This document shows, one piece after another, positions 37,001 to 48,900 of a stretch of 64,000 nt of DNA (positions within the stretch are counted from its first letter, which is position 1; each line of letters begins with the position of its first letter). Source of the stretch: Camarhynchus parvulus (Eukaryota > Chordata > Aves > Passeriformes > Thraupidae); NCBI RefSeq assembly GCF_901933205.1, contig NC_044571.1:71115689-71179688 (forward strand), written 5' to 3'. Made by a program: the position numbers and the translations under genes. The notes beneath the pieces were generated by a model that searched no databases, was not told the origin of the DNA, and worked only from the letters and a program-made list of their open reading frames with translations.

Positions 37001-38269
37001 ACATTATAGCTACCAGATTAATTCTAAACTAATCTCGAAAGTTCTGAAAACAATACTGAGAGGAAAAGATCAAAGTCATTTAAAGGTATTCATGAACCCA
37101 TAAATAACAGTTTCTTGTACAGATAGATGACACTTGGGACCTGAGTTAAAAAAGACCAAATCAGCATCACTAATATGTGACCCCAAGGAACAACAATTCA
37201 AGAACTTATCCTTGAGGGATTGATTCAAGGCTATGAGCAGCTTCAGATCACCGGTCTTTAAAAACAGTTATTTTATGTGGACCTGATTAATAACACTTCA
37301 GCCAGGCTAAGGCCAGTTCTGGTACATGCTTATCCTATTACCATTGAATATGCTGGCAAAAATGATACTTACTAAAGCATTCAAATAAAGAAATATATTT
37401 CTCTATGAACATCTGTTATCTTAGGATCAAAAAATATCAGTCATGAGGAGAGGCAAGGATAATGCAATGTGGAGCCATAAATCAAAATCTTGGAACATTA
37501 AAGTTACATTAGTAATTGTATTAGCAGTATAGTAAGTTATAATATGGAAGCATTTTACAACTGTCAGTAGAAAGACAGAGAGAGATCATTGCAACAGAAA
37601 CAACAGCCTGACCCAGGACAGCACGTCCATCAGCATCAGCTGGACAAGTAAACAGGACAACCAGGAAATGGACAGCTGTACAAAGCTTTTAAGGCTGAAG
37701 GTTAAAGAAATTTTCTCTTTTGTAGAGTTAGAGGTTTAAAAATGAAACCTTAGTTCAAAGAAAATGTAAATACACTCTATGTTAATGACTAGGAGCAACA
37801 AAAATATTCTCATTGAATAAGTAGCTTTTAGTCATAAAATGAGAAAGAGTTGTGGAATCCATCTTCCTGTGAAACAGTGGAATCATCTTAAAAAATTTTA
37901 ATTCACAGTTTCATTATAAGTATAATGAAATGTGAGCTTGCAGATCAAATAAACTCATCATTAAAAGACATAAATCAAAGAGGCATTAAAGCAAAGATAT
38001 ATTTGATAGTCAGATGCAGATATTGAAATTGGTATTGGGTTAATAGAGTGTTCTCTCTAATACAGAATATTTTTAGATCTAAAGATGTTATCATAAGCTG
38101 CCAAAAATTAAGTTTTAAAATCTGATAAAGAAATTCCCTAAATTACTTAAATCTCCCATGGTTTTCTTTTATGGTTTTAGGGTTTACTTCAAAACCTGCA
38201 CAGTGTTTAGTATAGAATAAGGAGAAGTCGCTTCAGAGAAGATGCTTATTTCAAAGATTGTTTCCAAAA
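34094..38269. other. Unique AT-rich stretch; possible conserved segment at 35.48-35.86 kb
   Basis: No gene or transposon recognised. Between about 35480 and 35860 the sequence is dense in words such as TGCATTATTGTTAATGCAAT and ACCATTATGCAGTG and free of repeats, in the style of a conserved non-coding element, but this is only an impression. A (ATCA) run sits at 36267-36283. The GC-richer piece at 36640-36850 is unassigned. Confidence 0.35.
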
Positions 38270-38525
38270 AATCACAAAGTAGGAGAGGCTGGAAGAGATC
38301 TCCTGAGATTGTCTAGCCCATCCCCACCTGCTCAAGCAGAGTCAGCTAAATTAAGGTGCCAGGGCTGTGCCTTGTTGGGTTTTGAATACAGAGGGAAATG
38401 GCACTGGGCACTACTGAGCAGATTCCAGCTCCCTTATCTTAATTCCCTTCCAACAGGTATCAGTACACATTGATAAGATCACCTATAGGCTTCCTTTCTC
38501 CAGGTTTCCTCTTAAACTCAGCAGA
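38270..38525 (-). mobile_element. CR1 LINE 3' fragment, minus strand
   Basis: Antisense CR1 3' UTR and ORF2 end: ATCACAAAGTAGGAGAGGCT, then GATCTCCTGAGATTGTCTAG, CACCTGCTCAAGCAGAGTCA, GGGTTTTGAATACAG, CATTGATAAGATCACC and TTCTCCAGG. Diverged, with a deletion in the middle and a decayed terminal tail. It is an old 5'-truncated copy without coding capacity. Confidence 0.88.
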
Positions 38526-41500
38526 TTTTTTTTTAAATTCATGATATTGGGTAAATCTCACAACAATTTCCAGAGTTAAAATACTTGGGAATTGTGCTCC
38601 CACTGCTCTAGATGTTTAATCCAAGTGGAACTTCCAGAGTTTGTCCCGTCTCAGATTTTACGGGGCATTTTGAGAAATCTTTGAGAGACTCTCTGTTCTT
38701 GGCTCTTTAATTGCAATAAATTGCTAATGAAAAGCTTGGAGCATAGTTAGCTTCAAAAGGGTTAGTTTCATTTGCTGACGGGAGGATCCCAAATAGTGTT
38801 TCTTTTTAGTGCTGTGTCTATCAGCAGAGAAACATTTTACCCTGAAATCCTTACACAGATATAAATAATGAATATAAATATAAATGAATTTAAAAGATAA
38901 TATACCAGAGGGGACTTAGCTTGGCCTTTAATTATATTCCCATCAGTAATATTAAGTATTAATTGTTGGCAGGAAAAAAATGGATGCTGTACTCTACAAC
39001 TTGAAGGTGCAATTTACCTTTTGTTCTGTGATCACAGACTGAGAGTCGTACTACATCTAAACTCCAACATTTATGTCCTCAAACAACTGCTTGGAAAGTG
39101 ACACATGCAACTAATTTCAAGCCTTGCAGATGTCTTGGATCCCTGTGGCCATTTCCGGAGTGGAGGCCTGAGCTAAGCCAGCTCCTAGTTCACAGGAGAA
39201 CTGAAAGAGATGAGGCTGTCCACAGGCACACAGCCACTCTCCAGAAGGTCCTGTATTTCTAGGATCCCCCCTGCAGCTGACCCCACTCATAACCAAAGTA
39301 TAGTCAAGTGTCCTCTGCTTCAAAATGTTGTGTGGGAATCATGTCCAAAAAGGTGACACAAAACCCCTGAACCCTTATATAATTTTGGAGGTGCCTTGGA
39401 CACCAACAAAAGACACCCAGTTAGGGCCCTTTTAATAAGCTTTAATAAGCTCATTGTCTCTTGAAATTAGTCTTGATTTGAAAATTGACTAACTCCAGGA
39501 AAATAGGAGGTACGGTAGCCTTCCTCCGTGATCAGAAAGCAACTGATATTCTGCAGATCTCAGTGCTGTGTACATTCTGTGTTTTCACAAAAAGAAAAAG
39601 AAGTGAACATCCTGATGAAAATATGAAGCAGTATGTCTTACTTTGCCAGACATGCTGGAAATACCCTTTGGTTGGAGAGTTTACCTGGCAGTTTATTAAG
39701 CTGCTTTCCTGGCGGGAAGAAGGGAATGGTGATATTTCAAATTGGCTGAAAAAGATTCAGAACAGTCTCTCATACCTGAGCACTCATAATGAGATAATAG
39801 AAATTTTGGCATTTAAATCTGTGAGCATATTGGTTGGTTTTATTTTTTACTGCATTGTTAAGTGTTCATTATAATTTTAAAATCAATGTTTTACTTCCAT
39901 GAAGTAAACAGGGGCAATAAGATCCTTCCAAATAAATACTTAATATAGTTTGATTTCTTTAAAATCAAACTTCATATTCTCCACCTAATTGGATTCATAG
40001 TTCAAAAGTAGCTATCAGAGCTTTTGAGTAAAGGTGTTCTTGGCTGAGCTAAAAGTGACAACTATAATGAAGATAAAACAGCCAAAGCTAATAATTCTCA
40101 GAAGCAAAGAAGAAGACATATTTTGGGCAGTATTAAGGAATTGGGAACACTGAATATATTCTTCTGTATACCCATGTTTGTGTAGGCAGCAAACAGTGTA
40201 ATAATTATTAGTACTATTATTAAAATAGTATATGATCACTTAGTACATTAACAATAATGTGTACTCAATGTGAATATAGTTTGCATCAACTGCAGATGTG
40301 CCAGGGAAGCTTATTCAGGGAATAGAAATCTCATTAATTAAATGTGAAGATGATACCAATCTCAGAGCTTTTCTTACTTTTAGAGAAGAAAGTAAAAATG
40401 ACATGAAAATACAGAAGTACTAATAGATTCAGTAAATGAAAATCTAGAATTCTTAGAGAAATGTGATCTAACAGATCTGCTTGAAAATTGTCTGTGATAG
40501 TTAATATGAGAGAAACATGAAAAGCAGAGGAAGTAGAGGGCATCAAATGATATGTTAATTTGTAACACAATACATCAAGAAAATAGATGAAGATTTTCTA
40601 CGCAGCTGCATTAAGCCTGCAGTAAGCTGGCGATGGCCTCATGTTACACAGCCCTATCAGAGAAGTTCCTCAAGTTCTGCCTTTATTTTAGAGGCTTTCT
40701 TTAAACAAATAAAGTAAAAAAATAGAATGAATTCATAAACAACTGTGAGGAAAGACTGTTACAACAGGAGCTGCTGGAAGAGCTGACTATGCTCTTTCTG
40801 GCCAGGTGGTTACTGAGGCAGGGTCTGCAGTGCTGTGTTAGGTCCTGGCTCAGTGGAGTAAAGCCACACATCATCACTCTAACACATGTGAATCTGTGCA
40901 TGTGGCTTTTTAAGGGCTCCAGACAGCTGCATATGGAAAATTTAGGTTCCTGCACAATATTAATTCCTTTTCAAGTTCCCTGCACCTGACACAGTTAGTA
41001 GCTTCCCCAAGCTGGACAGCTGAATGCGGCACATTGTGTTGCGGAGGGCAGGGCCCAGCACCTCTCCCGCTAGGGAGAGTTAAAGAAGGTGTCAAAGACT
41101 CTGTGAGATTTAATTGGTTGGCCCAGAGGTCTGGGATGCCTTGCTACAAACTGCTTAATCTAGTGAGACCAGCTCTCATCTAGTGGGGGACACTACTCCT
41201 GCTCTGATTTGCAAGAACTTGGATGGGGCTGAGGTGGAATCTGAGGTTTTCTGTCCTGGTAACCCCTGAACAACCCTCTGAACACTGGGAAGTACTCTGA
41301 GCTCTCTAAGGATGGCAAAGGTTTTTTCAAACGGGCTTCTGAGAGAAAAAGAAAAGCAATACGTATGAAAAGGAAAATATATGTTGGGAAGTCAAAACTG
41401 GGACCTACATGTGACTAAAACCCAGTCTGAGGTTTCCAAACAATCTGGAGAGATCAGATGCAGCAATGAAGATGTTGCCACTTTGAAATTATATATTTGA

Positions 41501-42153
41501 ATGCTGTTGATAATATTTGATACCAACATTCAATGTCAATACCTGGTGTTTGTAAAATGAACATCCAGCATCATCATGATTACCATTCTTGTTGGTATTG
41601 GTGTAGTAAGATTCTGATTTAACATAATTGTTGAACAGACATGGGATAGTGGGCCCAAAGTCCAGTCTTAGGCCTCAAAGTACTTAGGTATGTTACACCA
41701 CTTATGGCATTTGCCCAGCAATAAAAACTAAGAAAAAAGGGAGTGGGGGGCACTTGTAATTACATTTGTCTTCCAGATGAAGACAGATCCTGGTGGACAG
41801 AAATATTTCTAAAACAATAGTTTTGATTTATTTAAATAATGTAAAAATAATGTGAAATAACCAACAGTAATTTTTTAAAAGTTCTAAAAGGAATGACAGA
41901 GTAAACTATGTAAATAAAGGCTATGCACATTATAAGACATGCTGGTTTTGAATAAGGAATATTCAAAGTTGCCCTGTCTAATATGTTTTAAATTGTGCAA
42001 TTGATTTTTGCATAAATTTCTAAATAAACAGCAAATTCAAGAGATGTGCATATGTGTTACAACCGATTTTCTCTGTACAACTTTTCAAAAGGGTAGTCCC
42101 AAAAATATCTGTTGAGAGAAGATGTGGATTGTTTCTCTACTAGGCTGCCCCTT
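38526..42153. other. Unique stretch with one unassigned open frame
   Basis: No recognised gene or transposon. A 10-bp unit is tandemly repeated near 39432-39452 (TTTAATAAGC twice). The unassigned frame at 39482-39874 is listed separately. A GC-richer piece at about 40980-41330 has a small hairpin (CTCTCCC GCTA GGGAGAG) but no known repeat. Confidence 0.4.
39482..39874 (+). other. Unrecognised open frame with hydrophobic C-terminus
   Basis: The frame is open from 39482 (after a TGA) to the stop at 39872. Its only sensible start is the ATG at 39623, giving 83 codons. That product has a Cys pair (LCQTCWKYP), a Trp-rich middle (FTWQFIKLLSWREE) and a C-terminal run of about 20 mostly hydrophobic residues (SVSILVGFIFYCIV) that could be a tail anchor. 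AATAAA occurs about 60 bp after the stop. I recognise no family, and a frame of this length is expected about once per window by chance. Confidence 0.12.
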
Positions 42154-42154
42154 G

Positions 42155-42193
42155 GTAACCATGGCAACTGCAGTCTTGCCCAGGATATAAAAG
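42155..42193 (+). promoter_or_regulatory. RFX X-box followed by TATA box: candidate promoter
   Basis: GTAACCATGGCAAC at 42155-42168 is a perfect two-half-site X-box, the target of RFX transcription factors (known for ciliary and MHC class II genes). Seventeen bases further on is TATAAAAG (42186-42193), which would place a start site near 42216-42220. The first ATG after that point is at 42442 in a purine-(-3) context and opens a 54-codon frame ending at 42606, which resembles nothing known. An AATAAA lies between (about 42409), which argues against that frame being in a stable transcript. The motifs are certain; promoter activity is inference. Confidence 0.35.
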
Positions 42194-45100
42194 AGAGCTA
42201 TATTGCATTGGACACATTTATTTGTTTAGATTTGAAGTTTTACAGCAGTGAAAGTCGTGTGCCGGCTCTCTGTCAGGCCTGTGACCTCCACACTGCACCA
42301 ATACTCCTTGGAAATAAGGAACTCTGTAAATCTCTGGTGATCTGCTACAACAACAGCTGTTATTGCTGTCAGCTCCGTGTTGCTGTGAAGCAGGAAATCA
42401 TTACAGATCAATAAATCAGACTTCTAAGGAAATACTGGAAGATGATGGCTTCATCTCTCTTCCATCCTTGCAGTGAGGAGCGAGGTATTGACCACAGGGG
42501 CTGCCCCAGCAGCATATCATCACTGCAGGGATGCACAGAGAAGAAGCCCTTGAGCCCTCACCTTCTCTTTATGGTATGGAAAATGGTACATCTCACTCAA
42601 AAATGACTAGCTCATAAAGGTGGCCCTCATCCCTGGTGTGTGGAGACCAAGTCACATCAGTGCCACAGGTACTGCCATCGTACATGATGGCTCTGCTTTA
42701 CTCCAAGGTAAAGGTGACAGGAACTGCATGGGAGTGAGAAACTGGCCAGCTGAAGCTCAACATGCTGAGAAGGCTGTTACTAAAGAAAGGGAGAAAAGTT
42801 TAAAAGGAATTTTAATCCTAATTTGTCTGAGGACTTTTCATTGCAGTGTTCAGTGATGAGGCAGTTGCACAATTTTTTTTTCCAAACATGAATGCATTAA
42901 GTATTATTGAAATTAATTGAGGGTTAACTTATGGAACAAAAATGTAATATTTCATTTTCATTTAACTTCTACAGTTTTTGGAGACTCTCTGAAGAGTATA
43001 GTGTATATTCCTGGGTGATTGAGTCTTACTAACTGCTGCCATTAAGGTTTTTAATCAAAGACATGCCCTATCCATTACAGATCAAACAAAACGTATTCTG
43101 AATTGGAGACACTGCTGGCCTTCCATGCAGCTTCCCTACTGCTTTAGGCAACATGTGGCCAGGTAAGCTGTGCAGACCACAGAATTTGCAGCTCTGTGAC
43201 CAGCAAAACAACAAAAAACAACAGAAGAACAACCTCCTCCAAAGAAACAAAGAAATGAACAAACAGAAAACAAAAATAAGATCAAACAATATGTTGTGTT
43301 AGGAGTTGAAGTAAAAATTCTTTAGCCTGAAATTCTTGTCTTTAAAGAATTTCTTAGTCAGGTTGATGTCAAAATTAGAAACATTATACAAAACAAAATA
43401 GCTAAGATTTTTAAAGTATCCATGTTTCTTTTTTTCTTTAATCTGAAAATATTAAACAAATACTGTTTGTAGCATTGGCAGTTTTGGTTACTCTTTATAT
43501 AATTGTACACAATTATTAGTTGTGTACTTCAAGCAAATATTTTCCTGACATCTGTTGAACATTTTGTAAAATCATAAAAATCTTTACACAGAGCACAGGA
43601 TTGTAAGGGATTAGTTCCAAAGAAGTTTTTTTCCTTGGTATGACCCTACACTGAAAGCTGGTTTGGTGGTTCTGTTTGTTTGTTTGTGTGTTTTCATTAA
43701 ATATCACAAGCATTAATTTGGTAAGTAAAACGCTATACTTTTTCATCAGCAAAGTTACTTTGCTTATTTTAAATTCCAGCTTTTCAGAAGAAAATGCTGC
43801 AAAACAGTGCAGAGAACACCTTTTCATGTAGTGTTGTGGCTTCATTTTCCCTTTAAGTAATTTAAACAGTTTCTCCTATTTCTCATATTTTATGTAAAAA
43901 GATATTTCATAGCATTATTTTTGAAATAAATGTATAAACAGAGAAGCAATATTGGTGCAGGCAGCTTATTTATGTCTTGAAGAGTTTTGACTTTATCTTT
44001 AAAATCATATTCCAGCAATTCTTTCTTAGCTTTAATGTGAGTTTTGTTTGAATATAAATTTGGGCAAGGGTCCAACGAGGAGGAAAGAAAAGTTGAACTT
44101 TCTGCTATTATGGAGCGTAAGAATGAAAGTTAATAAAATTATCCGGAAAGCTGCCAATACTGCGAGATGTATTTATTAATCTTTCATAAATTTGAAAGAA
44201 AACAAAATAAGTACAAAATAAACAAGAAGATTGTCAAAGAGCAAACTTGTATGAAATCTCAACATGTAAAATAAATTAAAACTGTATGTAAATTTTGGAT
44301 ATGACAAATAAAATCTTTCATCACACTGGACAAAAAAAATCTTTTGTTATTTAGGGTCATTCAGGTAATTTGAGAAAAAGAATAACTGCATATTCTAAAA
44401 AGCTAGGACAAAAGAGAAATATTGTGTGAAGATTGTAGAAAGTAATTAAATGCCAACTCCCTTGGCAATTAGCAATATGAAAACTCTGTAAACATGCTCT
44501 TAGGATTATGGGATTATTATAATTTACTAGCTCAATGCATTCCTTTGTCTTTACATGCAGGAAAAGAATTTGACAAGCTTGAGTGGTCAGTTTTTAATCA
44601 AGTAAACATTTTTAAAGTGTTTCAAGGATACAGAAGTGGAAAATGAGTTTTAAAAAGCAGCAGCCTTGACAAGTTTTCCAAATAAATTTATTTCCAAAGT
44701 GAAGGTAACAATTTCAGAAGTTCACTGCTTTTTTGAGAGCTGTGTTTCATTCCATTTCCCATATCCACTGGTGTCCTCCAAAGCAATCATAGCAAAAACA
44801 CAAGCATTCTGTTAGGATGTCTACAAGTGCCATCTCCATTGTAAAATCTATTACTTTGAGGATGTATGTTATACAAGGGAAGTTAAATTGTGATATGTGA
44901 GCTGAAACCACAGTAAATGACCCAACGTATGGGCTGTACTTGTCTGAGGACAGGAGCACATTGGTGACAGAGCCATAAAGAGCTACACATCAGCAAGCCC
45001 CAGCAGGCCAGACAGCCAAGTCTTGGCTGGGCTGAGCTGTAGGTGGGAACTTTGCCGATTCCACCCTTCGTTCTGAGTGTAACTTATTGAATTGCTGATA

Positions 45101-45990
45101 GTAGGGGAAAGCAGGGAAAATCCTGATTGGATAATCAATCCTATTCTCATCAGGAGCTAGGGAGCAAAGAAACATGGAATTAAATTCTCTGCTGCTTCTC
45201 ATGAGAGTGAGAGGACAGGAGGTACAGCTCAGGGGATGGAGGTGTTTAAGGAAAGGGATGTTTGAGGAAATCCTCTAGAGCAGATTGAGTGAATCATGTG
45301 GGAGCAAGGACTCCACAGGTGGCAAGCCTTATGCACTGACAGGATTGTATAAAGTGTTGGAATCGAAGATAGTATCTGGCTCATTTATTTTCACTATGGA
45401 TTGCACTCCTCTTTATTTTTTAATTTTTTCAAGGAAATTTATGGTAGTAAGTATTTTGTATAGTTTTATTTTAAAAGCCTAATTGAGTTCTATCATAACT
45501 GAGAATCTTGGCAGAGAAAAAGAATAATTAGTCCTATTATTATGTATTTATTGTTCATTTATTTAAATTTTTGTAGCACTTTTTACAGATTAAAATAATT
45601 TATTTTCCCCAAACTGGAAGCTGAAGTACTGTGTGATTCCTCTGAGGTTTGGGATTGCTGTTGTCTTGTATATATCATTCTCTTTGTGAGCAAATGAGAG
45701 CATTGCATTGTGTTACTCTTAAATATGCCATTGTGATATACAGCAGACATTAAATCTCTCAATGCAGCAACATATCAATGTATTTTCCTTAATCATAAAG
45801 GGAAATTAAACTTGTCCAGCTCATCTCTAAGCATAATAGGGGCATCCTCCCCTCTAATTGCAGAAAAAGTTTCAAAGCTTCTCCTCTGCTTAAAAGACTT
45901 TATGAGGCTCTTCAAGGTGTATTAAATTGAATAAGGGTTATATCAAGCAATTTGTCACTCTCAGCAAGCCAGAATAGCAGGAAAAGCAGA
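42194..45990. other. Unique AT-rich stretch
   Basis: No recognised gene or transposon. An A-rich low-complexity piece lies at 43203-43277, and a short TTTG run near 43676-43690. The interval 45720-45970 is repeat-free and rich in ATTAAA/AATCAT words, a possible but unsupported conserved element. CpG-bearing sequence at 45000-45180 is unassigned. Confidence 0.4.
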
Positions 45991-48900
45991 TTTATTCAGA
46001 GTATTTTTCCAGTCCATGTATTTACAGCGTCCACATTTCCTTGAGACAAAGCTAAGTCAATTCCTAAAGCTTTTTTTTTCCCTTTTAAATGATTTTCAGC
46101 AAAGTCCCTCTGCATATCACTGTATTTTCTCTTTTGATTTCTATGTCTCCATCTCTTCTTAATATTGAAAAATCATTCCCAGGTGGGTGGAACTGCTTCC
46201 TCTGACAACATCTCTGGGAGTTTTTTTGTGTCACTTTGGAGGATACAGGTGCTATTTTTGGGGCATCACATTAAACTTGTTTTGTCTTGCATTTCCCTTT
46301 TTCTTCAGCACAGGCTTATTACCAGGACTGTAGCTATATGTTTTGTCTTTATAAGAAGAGTGGTTTGGTGCATTTTTCCTAGTGCCAGGTCTGTGCCTGT
46401 GTTTCTGCGCAGTTGTGTCTGTTCAGTGGTGGGAGGTACTGTGAAAGTCTGTGAGTGCACAGTGTGGAGGCTTGAGTACAAAACAGCACCAAAATGCCAC
46501 CCTGGGCTCTGATGCCAGGGGCTGTAGGCAGACCTGGCTTGGAGTCATCTGCCCAGCCCTGGAAAGGCAGTGGAGGTGATTCAGGCATGTTGGCTTTAAA
46601 AGCCAAAGGACAGGGAGTAAGAAGAGGGAGAAGTACACCTGATGCTGTTGCTACTTCCTTGCTCCAAGGCCTTGCTAATTTTCTCTCAATACTAAATGAG
46701 GGTATTTCATTGTTAAGGACTTAAAAAAGACAACAGAACAAAAAGGGTATTACCTTGTAAATAATCTTGTAGTGCTTCTAACTCTGCTTTTTACCTGTCA
46801 GAATGCTGGAGGGACTTTAAGTCAAGATTATTCTACTTGCACATAGGGATACAGAGGTAATTTAAACATCATTCCTCCAAGATTTTCTTTATAGTATAAA
46901 CACTGATGCAATATAGAGTAGAAATTAAATACTGAATATATTTATGGCAAACCAGTAACACAGCTAACGTGACTCAAAGAAATGGCTGGTTTTAAGTATT
47001 TCCCAGTATTTTCCTTTCTCAGTAGAACAGGCTGGTATTACTCTATAATTTCGCTGTAAACCTAAGGAGCAGCCTTGCTGGCTGGTGGCTGAAGGTCTAG
47101 AAAATTTAAGGTTCTGGGTGATCTGTGTATTTATTTCCATATTCGCAACGGTAATACTATAAACTTCACATTTACACCAAGATAAATGAACAGCCAAAGC
47201 TGTCAGTTTTTGTGCAGCAGAAAGGTGTAAAACTGGGGGTGACTGCAGTTAAATAAGGAAGACCATTAAGTGATGTGGTCTTTGTACAGCACTGATACTT
47301 ACATCAGTAGACCAGGTGGCTAAGAAAGAATAGAAAGGTGGTCTGGCCTTGAGAAAAGTCCTTCTCCAGGATTTTCTTAGGGAATTCCAAATCCAGGGCA
47401 CTCACATGACCAGAAAAAGTCACCTACGTCCATGGTTGTAAGCCTTAAGGACAAGAACGCTCTTAGATGTTCAGCTGGATCAGGACTGAATTAGCTGTAG
47501 CACTTTCAGTCTGATCTTGCTGGATTCTGAATGAATATTATCTCCATTCTATCAGAATTTGTTCTAACAAGCTCACTTGTGTGCCTACCAACATAGCTAT
47601 ACCAGGGAATAAAGCACATTATGCTCAATAAACTGAAAACTAGCAAGAAAGTTCTTCATCCCAGAGCTTGAAATGTCAGGTCCACTGAAGCTCACAAGAG
47701 CAGTAGACTTTGATTTTGTGAACACTTTATGTTCTGAATTACATTAACCATAAAAAAATCTTTCCGAAATCTATCTTAATTCCAAAGTATTATTCATAGG
47801 TTTTCTTCTTGTCTGGAAATGTTGCAATAATGTTGATTGAAAAGGCTGGGCATTACATGCGGGGAATAACACCATGAATCTGTTACAAGACAAGCGGTAC
47901 CCATTGTCCAGCATGTAATCCTACTGAAACACTGGAAACTTGATGATGAGAAGATTGTGTTCCTCCATCTCTCTTCTGGGAAACAAAATGGTCAATAGAA
48001 TTTTTTAATCTTATATTGGCTCAAGGCAAGAAAAAAGAAGATATTTGCGTACACGTATGTATCTGATAAGAATTATACCTCTATTAATAAGTGCTCCCAC
48101 TCATTGCACTTCCAAATCAAAGATTAAACCCCTTACAGTTTAATTTATATTTAATATACTCACATATTATCAATTTGCATACCAGTCACATTATCACAAT
48201 CCTTTTTTGTGAGCTGTGAATGTGCTACAAGATTCTTATTGAAGTGAATAGTAATTGAGAACCCCAGCATAATAAAGGATCAGGCTGAATAGAGGGTGCA
48301 GTATAATGTAACTCCTCTATACTAATTTCTTGGTTGTTCTGGTAATAGATAGCTTTTTTTTTTTTCATTTCTTATCAGTTGTTTGCTGGATCCACTTTTG
48401 TCTTCCTAGATTGAGAGGAAAATTCTTTGCTGACACAGATGGGTACATCTCCTTTCATTGAAGATGTGCTTATCTGCCCCAGCAAATTGTTGACCTCAAC
48501 CTCAAGAACAGTAGTGATTCAATTGTATGAATAGGCTGTATTATTTTCCCCATAACAGGTAAGAAACACCTGCATTATTTCTATGACTTGTTTCTCTTCC
48601 TGCTGAACTAGTTGCTTTGGTGTTACATAAATAGAGGCTTCTGAAGGACCAAGTAGGCAGTGACATGATGACCTTGGTGTGGGACAGGCCACCAAGAGCA
48701 GCCAAGTACAGACTTGTCGCAGTCAAATCCCAAGCTGGGTGGCAGTGACACACTGAAAAGAAGCAGATGTAAACTGGAAGGCCAGAGTTTCCCCGTGGCC
48801 TTGGCAAACGCTGTTGGGCCTCTGTCACCCCAGCAGAAAGTGTTGTGGCCAGGCACAGACTCAGTTCTACCAGGTACAGCTGCATTAATTGCAAAATTGC

